From contig NC_134420.1 in NCBI RefSeq assembly GCF_030867145.1, forward strand, positions 42,237,912-42,301,911: DNA of 64,000 nt. Direction: 5' to 3'. How positions within the stretch are numbered: position 1 is the first letter of the stretch; every line of letters starts with the position of its first letter. The DNA comes from Opisthocomus hoazin (lineage: Eukaryota; Chordata; Aves; Opisthocomiformes; Opisthocomidae). Positions 14,265-26,585 of this stretch are shown here, in pieces. Below the pieces are notes generated by a model, which saw only the letters and a program-made list of their open reading frames with translations, ran no database searches and was not told where the DNA came from. A program made the translations under genes and the position numbers.

Positions 14265-15084
14265 GATTCGGCAACATCTCCTTTTCCCCATTCTTTGCCC
14301 CTGCTCAACCCACGGCTGTGCATGACTTTGCCATTCGCTAACCTAACCTTTCTTTTTCCTTCACACCCGTCGCTACACCACGCTTCCCAAAAGCGACCCA
14401 GAGCACACAACAGTAGCCCCTTTTTAATGCTGTTTCTCCTTTTATTCTTTCTGTCCCACTTGGGAATCCTTCTAAAGTCACTGTTCTCTGGGAAGGCTGC
14501 CCCACACAGCTGGAAAGCAATGACAGACAGTGGCCCTTTCTGCAGTTCATTTCTCCAGCTCTCCCTCTGGGTGATGGCTCCTGGCAGCAGCCGTTGCCTG
14601 TGGCTCTCCCACGACTGAACCACCGCAGCACCTTTCTGAGGCACGGAGCTCTCTGGTGTGTCAAACTATTCTGTTCCAGGCAAACCACGACGCTCAGAAG
14701 TAGCTCTGTCAGCCCGCTTGCTGCTCATAAGCGGGATCCGTGACCAGGTTTCAGCAAGGCGCCTGTGACCGCTTGGCTGAGACAGGGGCGTCACCGCGCA
14801 CCGCCTCCCGTCGCGGTTCCGGCGGCCCTGCCCTGTGCCGTACCCCGCAGGGGCAGCGAGCGGGAGACCCCGGCCCACACCGAAACGCACCGCAGCCCAC
14901 GCGGGCGCAGCGACTTCCGCACCCGGCTGGCTCGGGCAGCGGCACCCTGCCGGCGGGGACCCTGCGGGGGGGAGGCTCGGCCCCGGGCCCTGCGCCATCG
15001 CGCCGTCCCCGCCGTCCGCCCGCTTCCTCCCTCCCGGGGGCCGCGCCGGGTCGCTGCCGGCCCCAGAGCTCCGGTTGCGCCCCC

Positions 15085-15094
15085 GGGGCGGGGG
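15085..15094 (+). promoter_or_regulatory. GC box (Sp1-type site)
   Basis: GGGGCGGGGG inside the CpG-rich block matches the Sp1/KLF binding consensus. Such sites are common in TATA-less CpG-island promoters and help keep them unmethylated. Binding is inferred from the motif only. Confidence 0.5.
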
Positions 15095-15162
15095 AGCAGC
15101 CGCTCTCCACGACCTGCGGGGACGCGACGGTGAGACAGCAATGTGGCGGTGTGAGAGCGACG

Positions 15163-15183
15163 GCTGCTGCTGCTGCTGCTGCT
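15163..15183 (+). repeat. (GCT)7 trinucleotide repeat
   Basis: Seven perfect GCT units at the edge of the CpG island. On the plus strand one frame reads poly-Cys and another poly-Ala. On the minus strand one frame reads poly-Gln. No coding context is recognised, so this is treated as a microsatellite with potential length variation. Confidence 0.9.
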
Positions 15184-15259
15184 CCTTGACCTGCCTTTGG
15201 CACTGGCGGTGGGCACAGCGTGCTGCGAGACCCCTGCTAATACACACTTGAACTTACTA

Positions 15260-18094
15260 CTGTTAAAATTGTGTTCTTTCCTTTGAACTCTCAGACCATT
15301 GATCATCTCATGATTCCACCCAGTAGTTTATGCCTAGTAAAGTAGTAGTGTTGTTTGAGTTTCGTAGAGGTATGTATTTTGGAGGGGAAAAAGTATGTAT
15401 GCTGTCTATAACAAAATAAACGCCTTTTTTAAATCTCCAGACAGTGTTCGTAAGTTATATTAAATGAAACATCTTTTAGAACAATATATTCATTTTTATC
15501 TTTTGAATATTCTAAATATTTTCAAAAGGTTCGGATCACAGTCCCACCTTAACGCAAGGAAATCATTAAAACTAAAAGTATAAAAAACTACTTTAAAACA
15601 ATCAATATATTTTATTAACATCAAAGATCATTTTTTATAATTATTAGAACTGAGATTTTTTGTTGTTGTTGGGTTTTTTTGTCCTTAATCTTTTGTCTCT
15701 GGTAAAGAGAAAAAAAAATTACAAACTTTAAGAAAACACTGAAATTCAAAATTATGTATAGAATGACTTACAAAGAACAAAGGGAAGGCTAGAGATTGCT
15801 GACCACTTGTAGATGAAATTTATTTAACCTGTCAATTCAGGCAAAGTTTGCATTGTTGAGTTTTGCTGATGTATCTAATGGCAAGAGAATATGGGAAGGC
15901 AATGAATAAATTGAAAGTTAGTTGACTAGATGATGCACTGAAATACCAACTTAGGATTCTCAGAAAAATTAGTATCAACCTGGTCGTGACACTGCTAATA
16001 CAAGCATATATGTTCTTTTCAGTAATAGTAAGACAAGCTCAAAAGATTCCACAGTCGTGAGAGACTGATGAATTATTATTATCTACCAAAACTAATCTGA
16101 TTGTTTGCATTTTGGAATTTGCTTTTTCTATCTCAATTTCCAACTGTTTTTTCCTCTCATATCTCTGAAATGATCCTTCCCTTTCAAATATGGATGATAC
16201 TCAAGAAACCATTTCCCTTGTACCTAAACTTGCATTCTCTTTGATAATTTCCAGTCAAAAAGTCATCCAATATGCATTACAACGTTTCAGTAGAAAGGCT
16301 GTTGGAAACTTGGAGAGAAGCAAACTTTCAGGAATAACAGATGACTGCTTATTTATTCTGCTCTTTTTAAATGCAGTTTAAATTCTGTCCAGTCAACAAG
16401 CTGAAAAATAGCTTATTTTACAAACTATGAGATTATATTTGCAGTATCTTCGTTTCCAGTCAAAAATTACACCCCCTAATCAGTAAGTGAAATTCATCCC
16501 TTTTGGTTTTTTGTGATCTGGTGATGTAATTATAGCTGAAGTGCAGAAGAGTCTTTGTTTTCAGCCCAAGAATGAAGTTCACCATATCCAAACCTTTCAA
16601 ATCAAACTATTCATACAGAGCTCTACAAAAACATTGAAAACAAAAACAGGAGTATGTCTATGGAGTCGTCTTCCTTTCTAGGAAGAGGTTAGATATGTAC
16701 ATCACAGTAACAGCAGAAAACTCGGTATAAGTCTAGCTGAAACTGCTTGTAAAGCTGCTTTTCAATGTTTACCTCCTACTCCCTGAAGATAATAGGACTG
16801 CTTTCTAAAAGAAGATTTTCATCAGGGTCCCATGTGACTCTTTTTTCATTTCATCTCTACTGCTGCATTTTTAATACAGCAATGAATTGTCAAACAAATA
16901 CAAAATCGTGTAAGTCCAGAAACAGAGAAGATAATCCAAAGAATTCCTTCTCCACTTTTATGATTTTTATAGCTATAACATCTTTAACGGTATTAGTGTC
17001 ACTGTCCAATAACTATACTAACTATAAAGCAAAAAGAGAAAATGATACTGCATTAATAAAATATGGAAAAAAATAAAACTGGTAGGGCCAATTTATCTAC
17101 AGTATAACATCAAGGGCAAAGATACCACAAGTCATACACATTACTCAACTTTGACGTGAAACTGAAAAATTCTATTAATGTCTGTTCCTTTATGGAAGTT
17201 CACTCCTACAAAATCTAGTGCTGATTTGTAGTAAAGTAACAGTGATCTTCTGAAATGAAAAGTGCACTGATGATGATTTAAACTCAGGTTGCAACTTCAG
17301 CTAAGAACAGCAAGAAAACATGTAAATGGAATTTTCTGTTTCCCTGAGGACAAACTGTTTTCATCTTAGTAAAAGATTTCTACAATTATTTCTGTTTCAC
17401 TCTTAGTGAAAAGATATTCTGCTGGAGTATGTTTCCATTACGCTTCTTTCCACCCAACTCCCAACAAAACCATTCTCCCTACCTGCCTTCATGTCAGATA
17501 TGTGAGCTGCAGATTCTGCATAACAACCTGAGGACAACAGGAAGGGTTTCGCGATCAGTTCCAGACAGCAGTGAGGTGGACTCGCTAGGATGAGGATGTC
17601 AGGAAGACTTCACTTGGCTGCAAGTAAACTAAATGCTTCAGATAGCTGCTTCTCAGGTTTTTCAAGCTGCATCAGCCCCTATCCGCGTAGAGTTCACATT
17701 CATGAGGCAGCTTGAAAAGCTGTGAAGTGTGCCATGATGCAGAGCATGACCTTGGTTTATTTATAAGCTCACAGAGAGCAACCTTCTTAAAGCTTGGGCC
17801 CATGACAGAAACATTCTGCTGTATGTTGCAGTTAGTAAAAACTAATAGAGCTTTGGATACGAGCTGTGCAAATAAAAGATAAAAAAAAGACAAATAATCA
17901 TATCATCACCATAATTATGCAACAGAATCAATCATTTGGGATGCAAATTTCCAACTTGAGTGCTCTGGGAACAACTTGGCCTCCACAGGGAGTTACTATC
18001 TCCTGTTGTAACTGAATGTATTTACCACCTTTGGGTTCAATTACAGCTGTCTTGAAGCTGGAGTGATCCCTGAAGAAACTTAAAATGATAGATA
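15260..18094. other. AT-rich unique DNA, nothing recognised
   Basis: This follows the CpG island. It is AT-rich with T- and A-runs (for example around 15,660-15,715). The longest open frame (16765-17076 plus, 103 codons) has no recognisable motif. No repeat family, exon or RNA gene is recognised. Confidence 0.6.
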
Positions 18095-18218
18095 CTGTAG
18101 AACATTAGATCGTAAAGGGACTTTGTTGGTCATTGAGATCATTCTCTTGCTAGTGCTAAAGCAGATAACCACATCACATAATCCATTGATCAAGCTCCAT
18201 TTCGAAAGAAGTTACTTT
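18095..18218 (-). mobile_element. Possible old CR1 3'-end fragment
   Basis: The order of short words here (AAAGGGACTTTGTTGGTCATTGAGATCATT..., then a CTAGTGC...AGCAGATAACC stretch) resembles the reverse complement of a CR1 3' tail, where a 'GGAAGGGACCT...GGTCATC...AGTCCA' motif precedes the 3' UTR. There is no octamer array at the expected outer edge, and divergence is high. It could equally be chance similarity. Confidence 0.33.
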
Positions 18219-20775
18219 TGTGGGGTTTGTTGTTCCTGCTTCTGTGTCCCTCTCCTGCTCTGATTCATCCTTCTCCTTCTCTATACTGCAAAACCCAAAT
18301 TCTCCAAAGGGAAATCAATTGTGTTTTGATCTTGAACATTTCAGACACAGAATTTGTAACAAATTATTGCTTGGTATAATCTTGGTTTCCTTAAGTAATT
18401 GTTTTAATTTAAAAAAAAAAATGATATGAAGAAAGGAAGTGAGGGAATTAAAAGGAGGAAAAATATTTCTGGTTAGTTCTTCTTTCTGTGTCTTATTGTT
18501 CCAGTCTTCTAGCACAGATTTCATGTCTCTTTCCACGTTTTCTTTTTGTTCACTCATTTTCCCCAAGACTCCTATTTTTTGATAACATGTTTATCTTTCA
18601 GCCATTACTACTTAGCATTGCAAAGTACACTAAAGTTGATTAAAATTAAAAATGAAGGAATAAAGTGATATCTTATACGGATCATCAGAAAACATCTGAT
18701 TCACCTCATCACATATGTCATAGAAGTATCAACTTGCTTCAGCCATGGTTTTATCCACTGTGTAAAATCATTGCTAACAGCTCGTTGACTAGTAAACTTA
18801 GGTGAGGTGCTGAAGCTCAGGTTTTCTCAGAATTTTACCTATGTGCCCAAGTCACTCCTATTATAAGCACATCTCACCTGGACTGGTAGCCTCTTTGTTT
18901 TCATGTAGATATTTTTCAGATATAGAAAAATGCTATACCACAGCCTGTTGCAAATGTGGATTTCCCTTTTTGTGTGGAATGTTGAGATTTCAAAATGTGA
19001 TTCTTTCTTACATTAAGATAAAATTTCCAACTCCCCCTCAAATGTGTATTACATATGCAGAGATCCTGTTATAAATATGCATATACATAACTATACATGA
19101 TAAATATATGTAGGTATAAGAGATATAACAAATATTTGACATTTTTAGCTGTTACATTTTCTTTTAACCATATCGTCTCTATAAAGTATAAACCAACCTT
19201 CAGTTTTTTTAATACCAGAAACAGCAGCATAGTTTCATGTGAAAACCTAGTTTTACTGAAACCTAATTTTTCTCTAGAAAATTTTTAGCCAGTTTTAAGC
19301 TTGAATTGGGAAATTCTCAAATGTCTGGTGGATATCTAAGTGGTAAATGGTCTCCACGTGCTATGCAGCTACAGTTGTAGCTGACAGATGCACACATATT
19401 TAAATCTGCAGTATTAATGGTTTTAGACCTCAGTAGTTACACCTTCAATATACACTTGGCATCCATTTTCACAATACTATGTAGTAAAAACGCTCAAATT
19501 TCTTCAACCAATTCAGGTGAAAAATTTCAAAATATAGCAATAGTTATAGTACGTACAAGCTATTTTGGAAATTGATCACAAGAGTTATTATATGCAAGGC
19601 ATATTGCAATATAAAGGCATGCAACTTTTTAGTAAGTATTTAAAAACCCAGATATTTATATAATTTGATTAATTAACAGTCTATGTGGATTGCTTTTTCA
19701 AGAATAGCAAACTAGTAAAACCCAAATAATTTTCATGCCTGGCTGAATTATATGAAATTAGATCTGGCAGAATAATCCACAATAATCCACAAAAAGTATC
19801 TGTCATTTTCATGGGCTACTTCAGGTAACTTTAGCAGGTTCATTCCACTGTTTTAGAGACGGTTAATTTCAAGTGTACTTCAGGTTAAATTTTGGTGGCA
19901 CATATGGAGAATTACAATGTTCAGCTGTTATCATGAACATTTGTTTTACAAAGCCAGACTCATTGTGTTTGTTATTATGGTTTTCTTCCTCTGCTATTGT
20001 CTTCTAAATGTCTAAATATAGTATGTAAAAACAGGCTATATTATACTAATCTTCTCAAGAGTGCTAACTGTGAAAAGAAAACCTTGCTTTGCAGTGTAGC
20101 CTATTCTACTTGCAAAGCAAAATGTCTTCTGTAGTCAGTATCTATCACATAGTTCTATCCATGACTTTTATGTGTACACTTTATAGAATTCTAAGAAAAC
20201 TCAGAAAAGAAAAAGCAATTTCTCTTATCTTTATTTCAGTGTGGAACAAATGCTATCATATACATGTACTGCCCAGATGAATGAGTTATTTTGAATTCTG
20301 CTACACACACATTTCTGTTGACGCTTCATGGATGCTCTATGTGGAGACTCAAGCACCTTTTCCACTGTGGGGGATAACACCTCCAGAAAAGAAAAAGGCA
20401 ACTAATATAACCATGGACCTCAATATCTTCTAAATATGCAAGACCTGTTGTCTGGAATTAGACTTCCTTCAAATAACCGATCAGTACTGCAAAACAGAAA
20501 CATAAGAATGTTTCAACCATATGCTGTGGTGTAACAGTTTATGCAACAGTTCAAAAAATGGGGAGATATAGATAAAAACATCTATAAATTAAAATAATGG
20601 TACAAGCTACCACAGAAATAAATTATCAGGAAAGCAGAAGCATTCTCATTCTTTTGATACATCATAGTCAAGATATGAGAGAAAATGTAGGTTGCTGGTT
20701 TCAGTACAGAGATTAGTTTAACAGACCGTAATTATATGGTCATGCTTGTTCTTAATACTAATGAATCTAAGCCAC
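18219..20775. other. AT-rich unique DNA, nothing recognised
   Basis: A gene-free interval up to the solo LTR. Open frames are short (under 85 codons) and featureless. Short local duplications are visible (for example AATAATCCAC twice near 19,770). No exon, RNA gene or mobile element is recognised. Confidence 0.6.
20771..20775. repeat. Left target-site duplication GCCAC
   Basis: These five bases immediately before the LTR are identical to the five immediately after its other end (21555-21559). They mark the integration site and fix the element's exact boundaries. Confidence 0.85.
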
Positions 20776-21554
20776 TGTCACTGTTTAGAGTAGAGCAGCA
20801 ATAAACAGAGTGGCAGATGCTCTCTGTTAACCCCTGCCCTCCCACCACAGGAAAGGAAAAAGGAGGAAAAAGGAGAGAGACTTACAATTTGAATATAAAT
20901 GCAGCTTTACTAATAACACTAATAATACTAATAATATTAATGGTAAGAGGACTAAAACAAAATATACAAAACCGATACTGAATTTTAGGAGTTTGATGCC
21001 GTGGGTGCTGGCATCCTGCCAGCAGCTGCCAGGCAGCACCAGGAAGTCCCAGACTGGCCTTGGCAGTAGACCAGAACTGGACTCAGGAATGCACAGATTG
21101 GAATCTGGATCTGGATCACAGGCAGGATAACGAGCAAGGTCCTCTTCAGAAGTCGGCCATGGATGAAGAGACCAAGACCCTCGTGTTCCCCCAGCTTTAA
21201 AATGAGTATGACGTGCATGGCATGGAATACCTCGTTGGTCAATATGTGGTCACATGTTCTGTCCGGCCCTCCCCGCAAGTGCAACCCTTTATGACTCCTC
21301 ACTTGTGGGACCTAAGATGTCTGTCGGTGACCTTGGCTGCTATAGAAATAATTATAAACAGGGGCCTTTTTCTGCATTCCATTCCTACCATTAGCTCAGT
21401 AAAAAAACAAATATTAGGTGTTATCAGCTTTGGAGTGGACACTGTCTGTAAAATATGCAGCCAATTTCAGAAAAATGGAGTTACTTAGAAGAACTTGGAT
21501 GTAAGGAAGATTCACTAAAAGAAAATAGTTTCTGTTCTAACCAAAACCAGGACA
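20776..21554 (-). mobile_element. Solo LTR of an avian ERVL-like endogenous retrovirus
   Basis: The element has the ends of an LTR: on the plus strand it opens with TGTCACTG and closes with CCAGGACA, so the minus strand runs TGTCCTGG...CAGTGACA. It is flanked on both sides by the same 5 bp, GCCAC (20771-20775 and 21555-21559), a perfect target-site duplication. Five bp is typical of ERVL-type integrations. The minus-strand start, and the block around 21,190-21,250 that includes a conserved-looking GGTATTCCATGCCATGCACG stretch, match the pattern of a well-known avian LTR group. A degenerate polyadenylation hexamer, AGTAAA, lies at 20911-20906 on the minus strand. No retroviral internal sequence adjoins either side, so this is a solo LTR left by recombination between the two LTRs. 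Open frames inside it (20985-21302 minus, 21213-21488 plus) are not real genes. Confidence 0.85.
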
Positions 21555-21559
21555 GCCAC
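21555..21559. repeat. Right target-site duplication GCCAC
   Basis: Exact copy of 20771-20775, directly abutting the terminal GACA of the LTR. Confidence 0.85.
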
Positions 21560-21860
21560 TCAGTTTATTCCCCCACTCAGGTAAGAAGGTCACCTGAACT
21601 GATTAAGCTCCCCTATGTATTGACTTATTTTTTCCAAATGTAGTAGGATGAAACAGAAGTAGGATGCTGAGTTACATACTACACCTTTGGGGCACTACAG
21701 TGTACTATGAACTTCATCCTAGTGGAGAACAAACATAAATTAATGATAATTGAAAGAAGAACCTCTGAGATACTGTGCATACTTTCATAAGTCAGCAAAG
21801 TAAATTTGAAACGGATTGGATTGTCAATGCCAATTGACCCTAGAAACGAATGGAGTCACC

Positions 21861-21883
21861 AAAAAAAAAAAAAAAAAAAAAAA
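21861..21883 (+). repeat. Poly(A) run, 23 bases
   Basis: An uninterrupted run of 23 A. This could be the tail of a retroposed RNA, but the 300 bases upstream show no retrogene, SINE or LINE 3' end that I recognise, and no flanking duplication was found by eye. It is listed as a simple repeat. Confidence 0.85.
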
Positions 21884-24800
21884 GCTTTGAGTCAGGAAGT
21901 CAGGTTGAACTGAAAATAGTAGAAAAGAATCCACTGCATGTGCTGGGATGCAGTACGAACGAAAAAATGTTATTCTTCTGTAGCATTTTTAAGCTTGGTT
22001 GAAAAGCTGAACAAAAATAACAGAAAAGAGAAGTCTGTGTATAAAGTCTGTGTAAATAAAGAAATCTCAATGACATCAACTAAGCTACCTCATAAAACAT
22101 TGGCACTATAATTTAGAATTATATTATATAATGTATTTTTGTTTAAAAAATCTTTGTTAAATAAAGACACATCATAATATTATTGCTTAGTTTATACAGA
22201 GTTTATAAATTGTGAAGGATGGATTAAGAGATTTGCTGTTAGACCACATTGAAGGCTAAGACTAATTGTGAGAATGTCCACTGGTCCCCAGGCCACATAG
22301 TGCCTAAATGTTGAACTCCATATTGCCAAAGGCTAGACTCCACTAGACTGGGCAGGCTACCTCCATATTGTGTAAAATTTGACCAAGGTCTCTTCCAAAA
22401 TCCTTGTGGTGTCACTCTGAGATTAAAACCTATCTTCTACTGTACATATGTTTCCAATAATGCCAAGAGTAATTAATAGCAAACCATCACTTAAGGGAAT
22501 GGAGGACACAACTCGTTTATAATAAGCACAAGACCTCCATGGGTGACCACGAAGGACTATGAAGAGTTAAAAGAGCCAAATGTTTGTGATTAAGCCATAG
22601 AGGCTACCAAGAATGATCCCTAGAGAGAACTTCCACCAAAACAAAGACTTTTCTAAATGGGAGCTAGCTGACTTGCTCTGAAGAGAAGCTTGGAAAGAAT
22701 GTGATACACGTGTGCAGATTAGGGGCAAAGAAGAAGCTGGATTAAGCCTGATGGCTGAATTACTTGATGATGGAGAAGCAGTCAGAATCTCTCAGTCAGC
22801 TGAGAAGTAGAGTTCTGTTATTTCATGATGGAAGTGAAGGGAATTCTCTTGTCATGCCACTGTGTGTGCATCTACACTAGTGATTTACTGCTTTGGAATA
22901 GCTCTTTTTAGGTGTAGATTTGTTTTGTATCTATGGATGGATTTGTTTGCTGTGCGCTGCAGATCACTGCTGTGCTCTCTAAGGTTTTTCTCATGCCTAA
23001 GCCAAGACTGAAACTGTGCATTAGTGCACCTTCTAGAGATCACAACTTGCAATGTAGGAAAATGACTTTCCAGCAGTTTGCTCTCTACATGTGTGCAGGA
23101 TTTTAGCAATGACAGCAAAACAGTCTGGGATGTCTGTATAGAAAACTACTTTGCATTGGCTATTAGGTACAGCTGCACAGCGTGTAACTACAACCAACAC
23201 TTGATGCAAATTTCATTGCCTCTAAAGACGTAGTGTGAGTATATGGTCCTATAGCCATAATGAAAAGTCAAATCTTCCTACTTTCTTCTTTGTATAGCAC
23301 TAGTCAGTAGTGTAAGTGCATCCTATGTAGGTAGATTTGAAGTCTGAACTATGTTTTGAAGGACAATGTGGCTTTCAGAATACAATGAGGAAGAATATAG
23401 ACTTTTTGCTTTCACCCTTATATCTACCCAGGACTACAGGAATTATATTTTTTTTTATTGTTGTAGCAAATGCCTGCTAAAAGAATCAAACTGTGCATGA
23501 TATCATTTGACATTTCTCCATAATTAAGTAAATTTTGAACAAAATTTATGTATTTTGATGTAATTACTGCTAGCAAAAGTTTTAGTAAAATAGAGGACAA
23601 AAGCATTCTTCACAGAAAGATACCTGTTCATAAATATTTAATAAAACCCATGTTTTCACAATCTGGCAGACAATTCACTGGTTGCTGCGCTAGTTTTCCC
23701 ATGACCTGAATGCAAGGCAGTATTGGGAAGCCTAATTCTATCAAGGACTTGCCGAATTTATGAATCTGGCTTTACAGCACACAGCCTGGATTTTCCAGAC
23801 TCAGTCCAGGGCTGTCAGGGCTTCAAGCCATATTGCCATAATCCCATCTGACCAATAATCATATCCCTTTCTCTCTTTTCCTTTCTTTAGCAAACAGATG
23901 GTGTTGGTGCCTGACTGTGTCCTAAAATAGTTTCTAAGTTTGCAACCAATTCTACAGTCTCTTCACACTCAAGTGCATTTCATTTTAGCCCTTTGCTCTC
24001 TATTTCAGCACATATTCAGTGTACCCCTAATGGTAAGCTTACAACTCATTTGCTTTTGCATTTCTATTCATTTTGTTTTGCTTGGGTACATATAGTCTGA
24101 AAACTCCTAAATGAATACAGCCCTATAAATTGAGAGGAGAAAAAACGTCAGCTAGAGATTTTGTTCCTGTGTGGAATAAAAAGGAAACCTATAATAAACT
24201 TGCTACAGAAGCAGAGAGTCTAATGTTGCGTCATGAGCCCCTGAACTATATTGCCCTGTATAAAAACACGAGACAGCAACAAAAGAGAAGCACTTAAGCC
24301 ATCTTGATATTCAATGAATGTGCTAACTGCTTTTGTGGAATTGCAGTGTTCTTCAATGTGTTGCCTTTATCACACTGAGACCTGCAAAAAAATGAAATGT
24401 CATACTCCAATACACTTCTAGTCAGTCATACAGTCTATTTCCTTGTCCCCTGATAGAGTTCACAAATTTAATAACTGTCCTTTATCCTTGTCTCACTTCT
24501 CTTTCAGCTTTCTATTCAGCTTTCCTCCTCTCCTGCCTTGCAGGAAATGCTTCATCTTCCTACAGCAATCATAATAGAAAGAAAGAAAAAGGTTGATATC
24601 AACTGCCATTTAGAAGTGTACGAGGGGTGATCAAACCACTTCAATGGTCAGAGAAAAAAAAGTTCATTGCTATTCTGCCACATTCAGTTTAACCTGTTTA
24701 GACATTTGCTGCCTAAATTAATTGCATAGTTTAAACTAAAAAGTTTATTAATATTCTTATGAACTGTGTTTCTCATTTTGTGTGGAAAAAATCTAATTTA

Positions 24801-26517
24801 TCCTTAATCAAAAATAACAGAGTTATTATTTCGAAGAAACTGATTATAACATCAAAATTATTTTTCATCTGATTAAAATGTGTAATGATGAATTTTTGCC
24901 TTTTTGTTTTGGTTTCTGTGACTATGATTATGAATGACTCTGTGTGTCTCCACATGATCTCTAAATGACAACTATGATATCATTAATACTGGTATCTACT
25001 TCTTCCAGAATGTTCACAAATGAGAATGAACTGAACTCACATTTTCTCTGAATTGAAAGTACTAAAAATAAAATTGTTAGAACCACCTGCTACTATGTCA
25101 GATATGTGCTTCTGTGGAGATACATGCAACCATTAATAGCAAAGCCCTGATCCTCTGAAGTGTTGAGTAAGGTTCATGTCTGAAAGTGTAGTTAGCCTCT
25201 TTACAGCTGTGAAGTCTCAGCTCACATTATCACTAGGCAACACATTTTTGTACATGCAACATTCATATGGGCTCAATCCAAAGCCATTTTAAAAGAATGT
25301 AGATATTTCTACTGATTTTCCTGCGCCTTGAAAACAGAGAAATCTTGTATCTTTATGCATTTTGCAACAAGTGTGCTTGATGGAAGCACGGAAGCATAGG
25401 AGATGCTGAAGTACTATTTAACTAATTAAAAAAAACCCACAATGTAAAGAAAAAGAAAAAAAAATTGAAGATGTGGGCAGGTGGAACTCTGAGGAGATGA
25501 GTGGAACGGAGTATGGGAATCAATCAAGGGATTTTTGTGGTTGGAGTAGAAAGCAATATGAAAATTTAAGCAAAACCAGAACTGAGCTTATGGTATGGGA
25601 GATAAGCCATACAATATGTACAACCTGGAAAGAGAAGGAATGTGCAGTACAGGGAACACCTTTATTTCAGGCTTGAGTTGAATATGTTGCATGCTATTGG
25701 GTTGATCAGTGGTTGGCAATCATTACAGGAATAAAAGGTGGGGTCTGGGAATTTTAAATGTAATCTGATCATCTAAGCAGTAACTCTCGCTTTTGTGAAG
25801 TTAGGCGTTGTTTTAAAATTCTGGTCCAGAAAAAGATACTGTAGAGATCGAGAAGCAGTTGCTAAGATTTTGAAATTCCAGGACCACATCTTTTTTGATA
25901 GATGCTTTTATTTCTTTTCAGGTCATAATAACTTGCATTACTGCAGCAGTATAATAAAATCCATCTTTGAGAAAATTATTTGTATTGTGGAATAGTGTAC
26001 TCAGTGCGGTACATTCTGTACATAAAAATTGACAGGAATTTTGAAAGAATTTTTTTTCCCAAAAGCCAATTAACTTTCCATTATTCTGGAATGTTTTTTC
26101 CATCCAGGTAAATATCAGTTCATAAGAGACTGACTGTCGTTAGAATTACATTTGTATAATTTCCTGTTCTTAACACATGTTCACAGAAAGCAGGTTCATA
26201 GTGTTATTCTAGGTAGCCATTCAAATTCCAAGACTGGATACACTTGGTGCAACCTCACTGCTTTAACAGATCAGATTTTGTGTTCATTTTTATTCCCATT
26301 AGAGAGCTAACATAAATAGGGGCATCACGATGTTCTGAAATGACTCAGAATGAACCTATTTTCATGACAGATTTCACAAATTATATGGAACAATTATTTT
26401 GAGGAAAAGAAAACAGAAACCTGCAGTAGCCTGCTGCAAAAAAAAGGTTGATTTCTAGTTAAGGTGTTCTATATAGTTTTCAGAAGACTTCTCTTTGATT
26501 CATACCTCTGTTAGAAG

Positions 26518-26585
26518 TTTCCTGTGTGACCTTAGGCAAGTTGTTTAATACCTCTGTGCTTCTTTCCTCTTCATGTAAAATGTTT
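26518..26585 (+). mobile_element. MIR-like (CORE-SINE) remnant
   Basis: The string from GTGTGACCTTAGGCAAGTTG through TAATACCTCTGTGC to TCTTCATGTAAAATG follows the order and spacing of the MIR core and 3' part (the 'GTGTGACCTTGGGCAAGT...CCTCTGTGCCTC...TCATCTGTAAAATG' pattern). MIR is an ancient tRNA-derived SINE of amniotes, present in birds only as rare decayed copies. The tRNA-derived head is not visible. Confidence 0.65.

Larger units (their letters stand above)
14650..15250. promoter_or_regulatory. CpG island, probable promoter without recognised gene
   Basis: The sequence changes abruptly from AT-rich to strongly GC-rich with dense CpG between about 14.75 and 15.16 kb, then returns to AT-rich DNA by 15.26 kb. 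It contains a consensus GC box (GGGGCGGGGG at 15085-15094) and no obvious TATA box. Both strands have long open frames (for example 15247-14666 minus, 193 codons; 14835-15251 plus, 138 codons), but these are rich in Pro, Arg, Gly and Ala and are what GC-rich DNA gives by chance. A weak donor-like GTGAGA follows at about 15130 on the plus strand. In vertebrates, islands like this usually mark promoters of genes or long non-coding RNAs. Direction and gene cannot be decided from this sequence. Confidence 0.65.

Noticed and set aside
14666-15247. 193-codon minus-strand frame and overlapping plus-strand frames in the CpG island
   Set aside because: GC-rich DNA lacks stop codons in every frame. The products are Pro/Arg/Gly/Ala-rich with no domain, and no frame stands out.
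20985-21302. 105-codon minus-strand frame
   Set aside because: It lies fully inside the solo LTR and has no retroviral protein motif.
21560-21883. Processed pseudogene ending in the 23-base poly(A) run
   Set aside because: No coding remains, no polyadenylation signal at the right distance and no flanking duplication are visible upstream.
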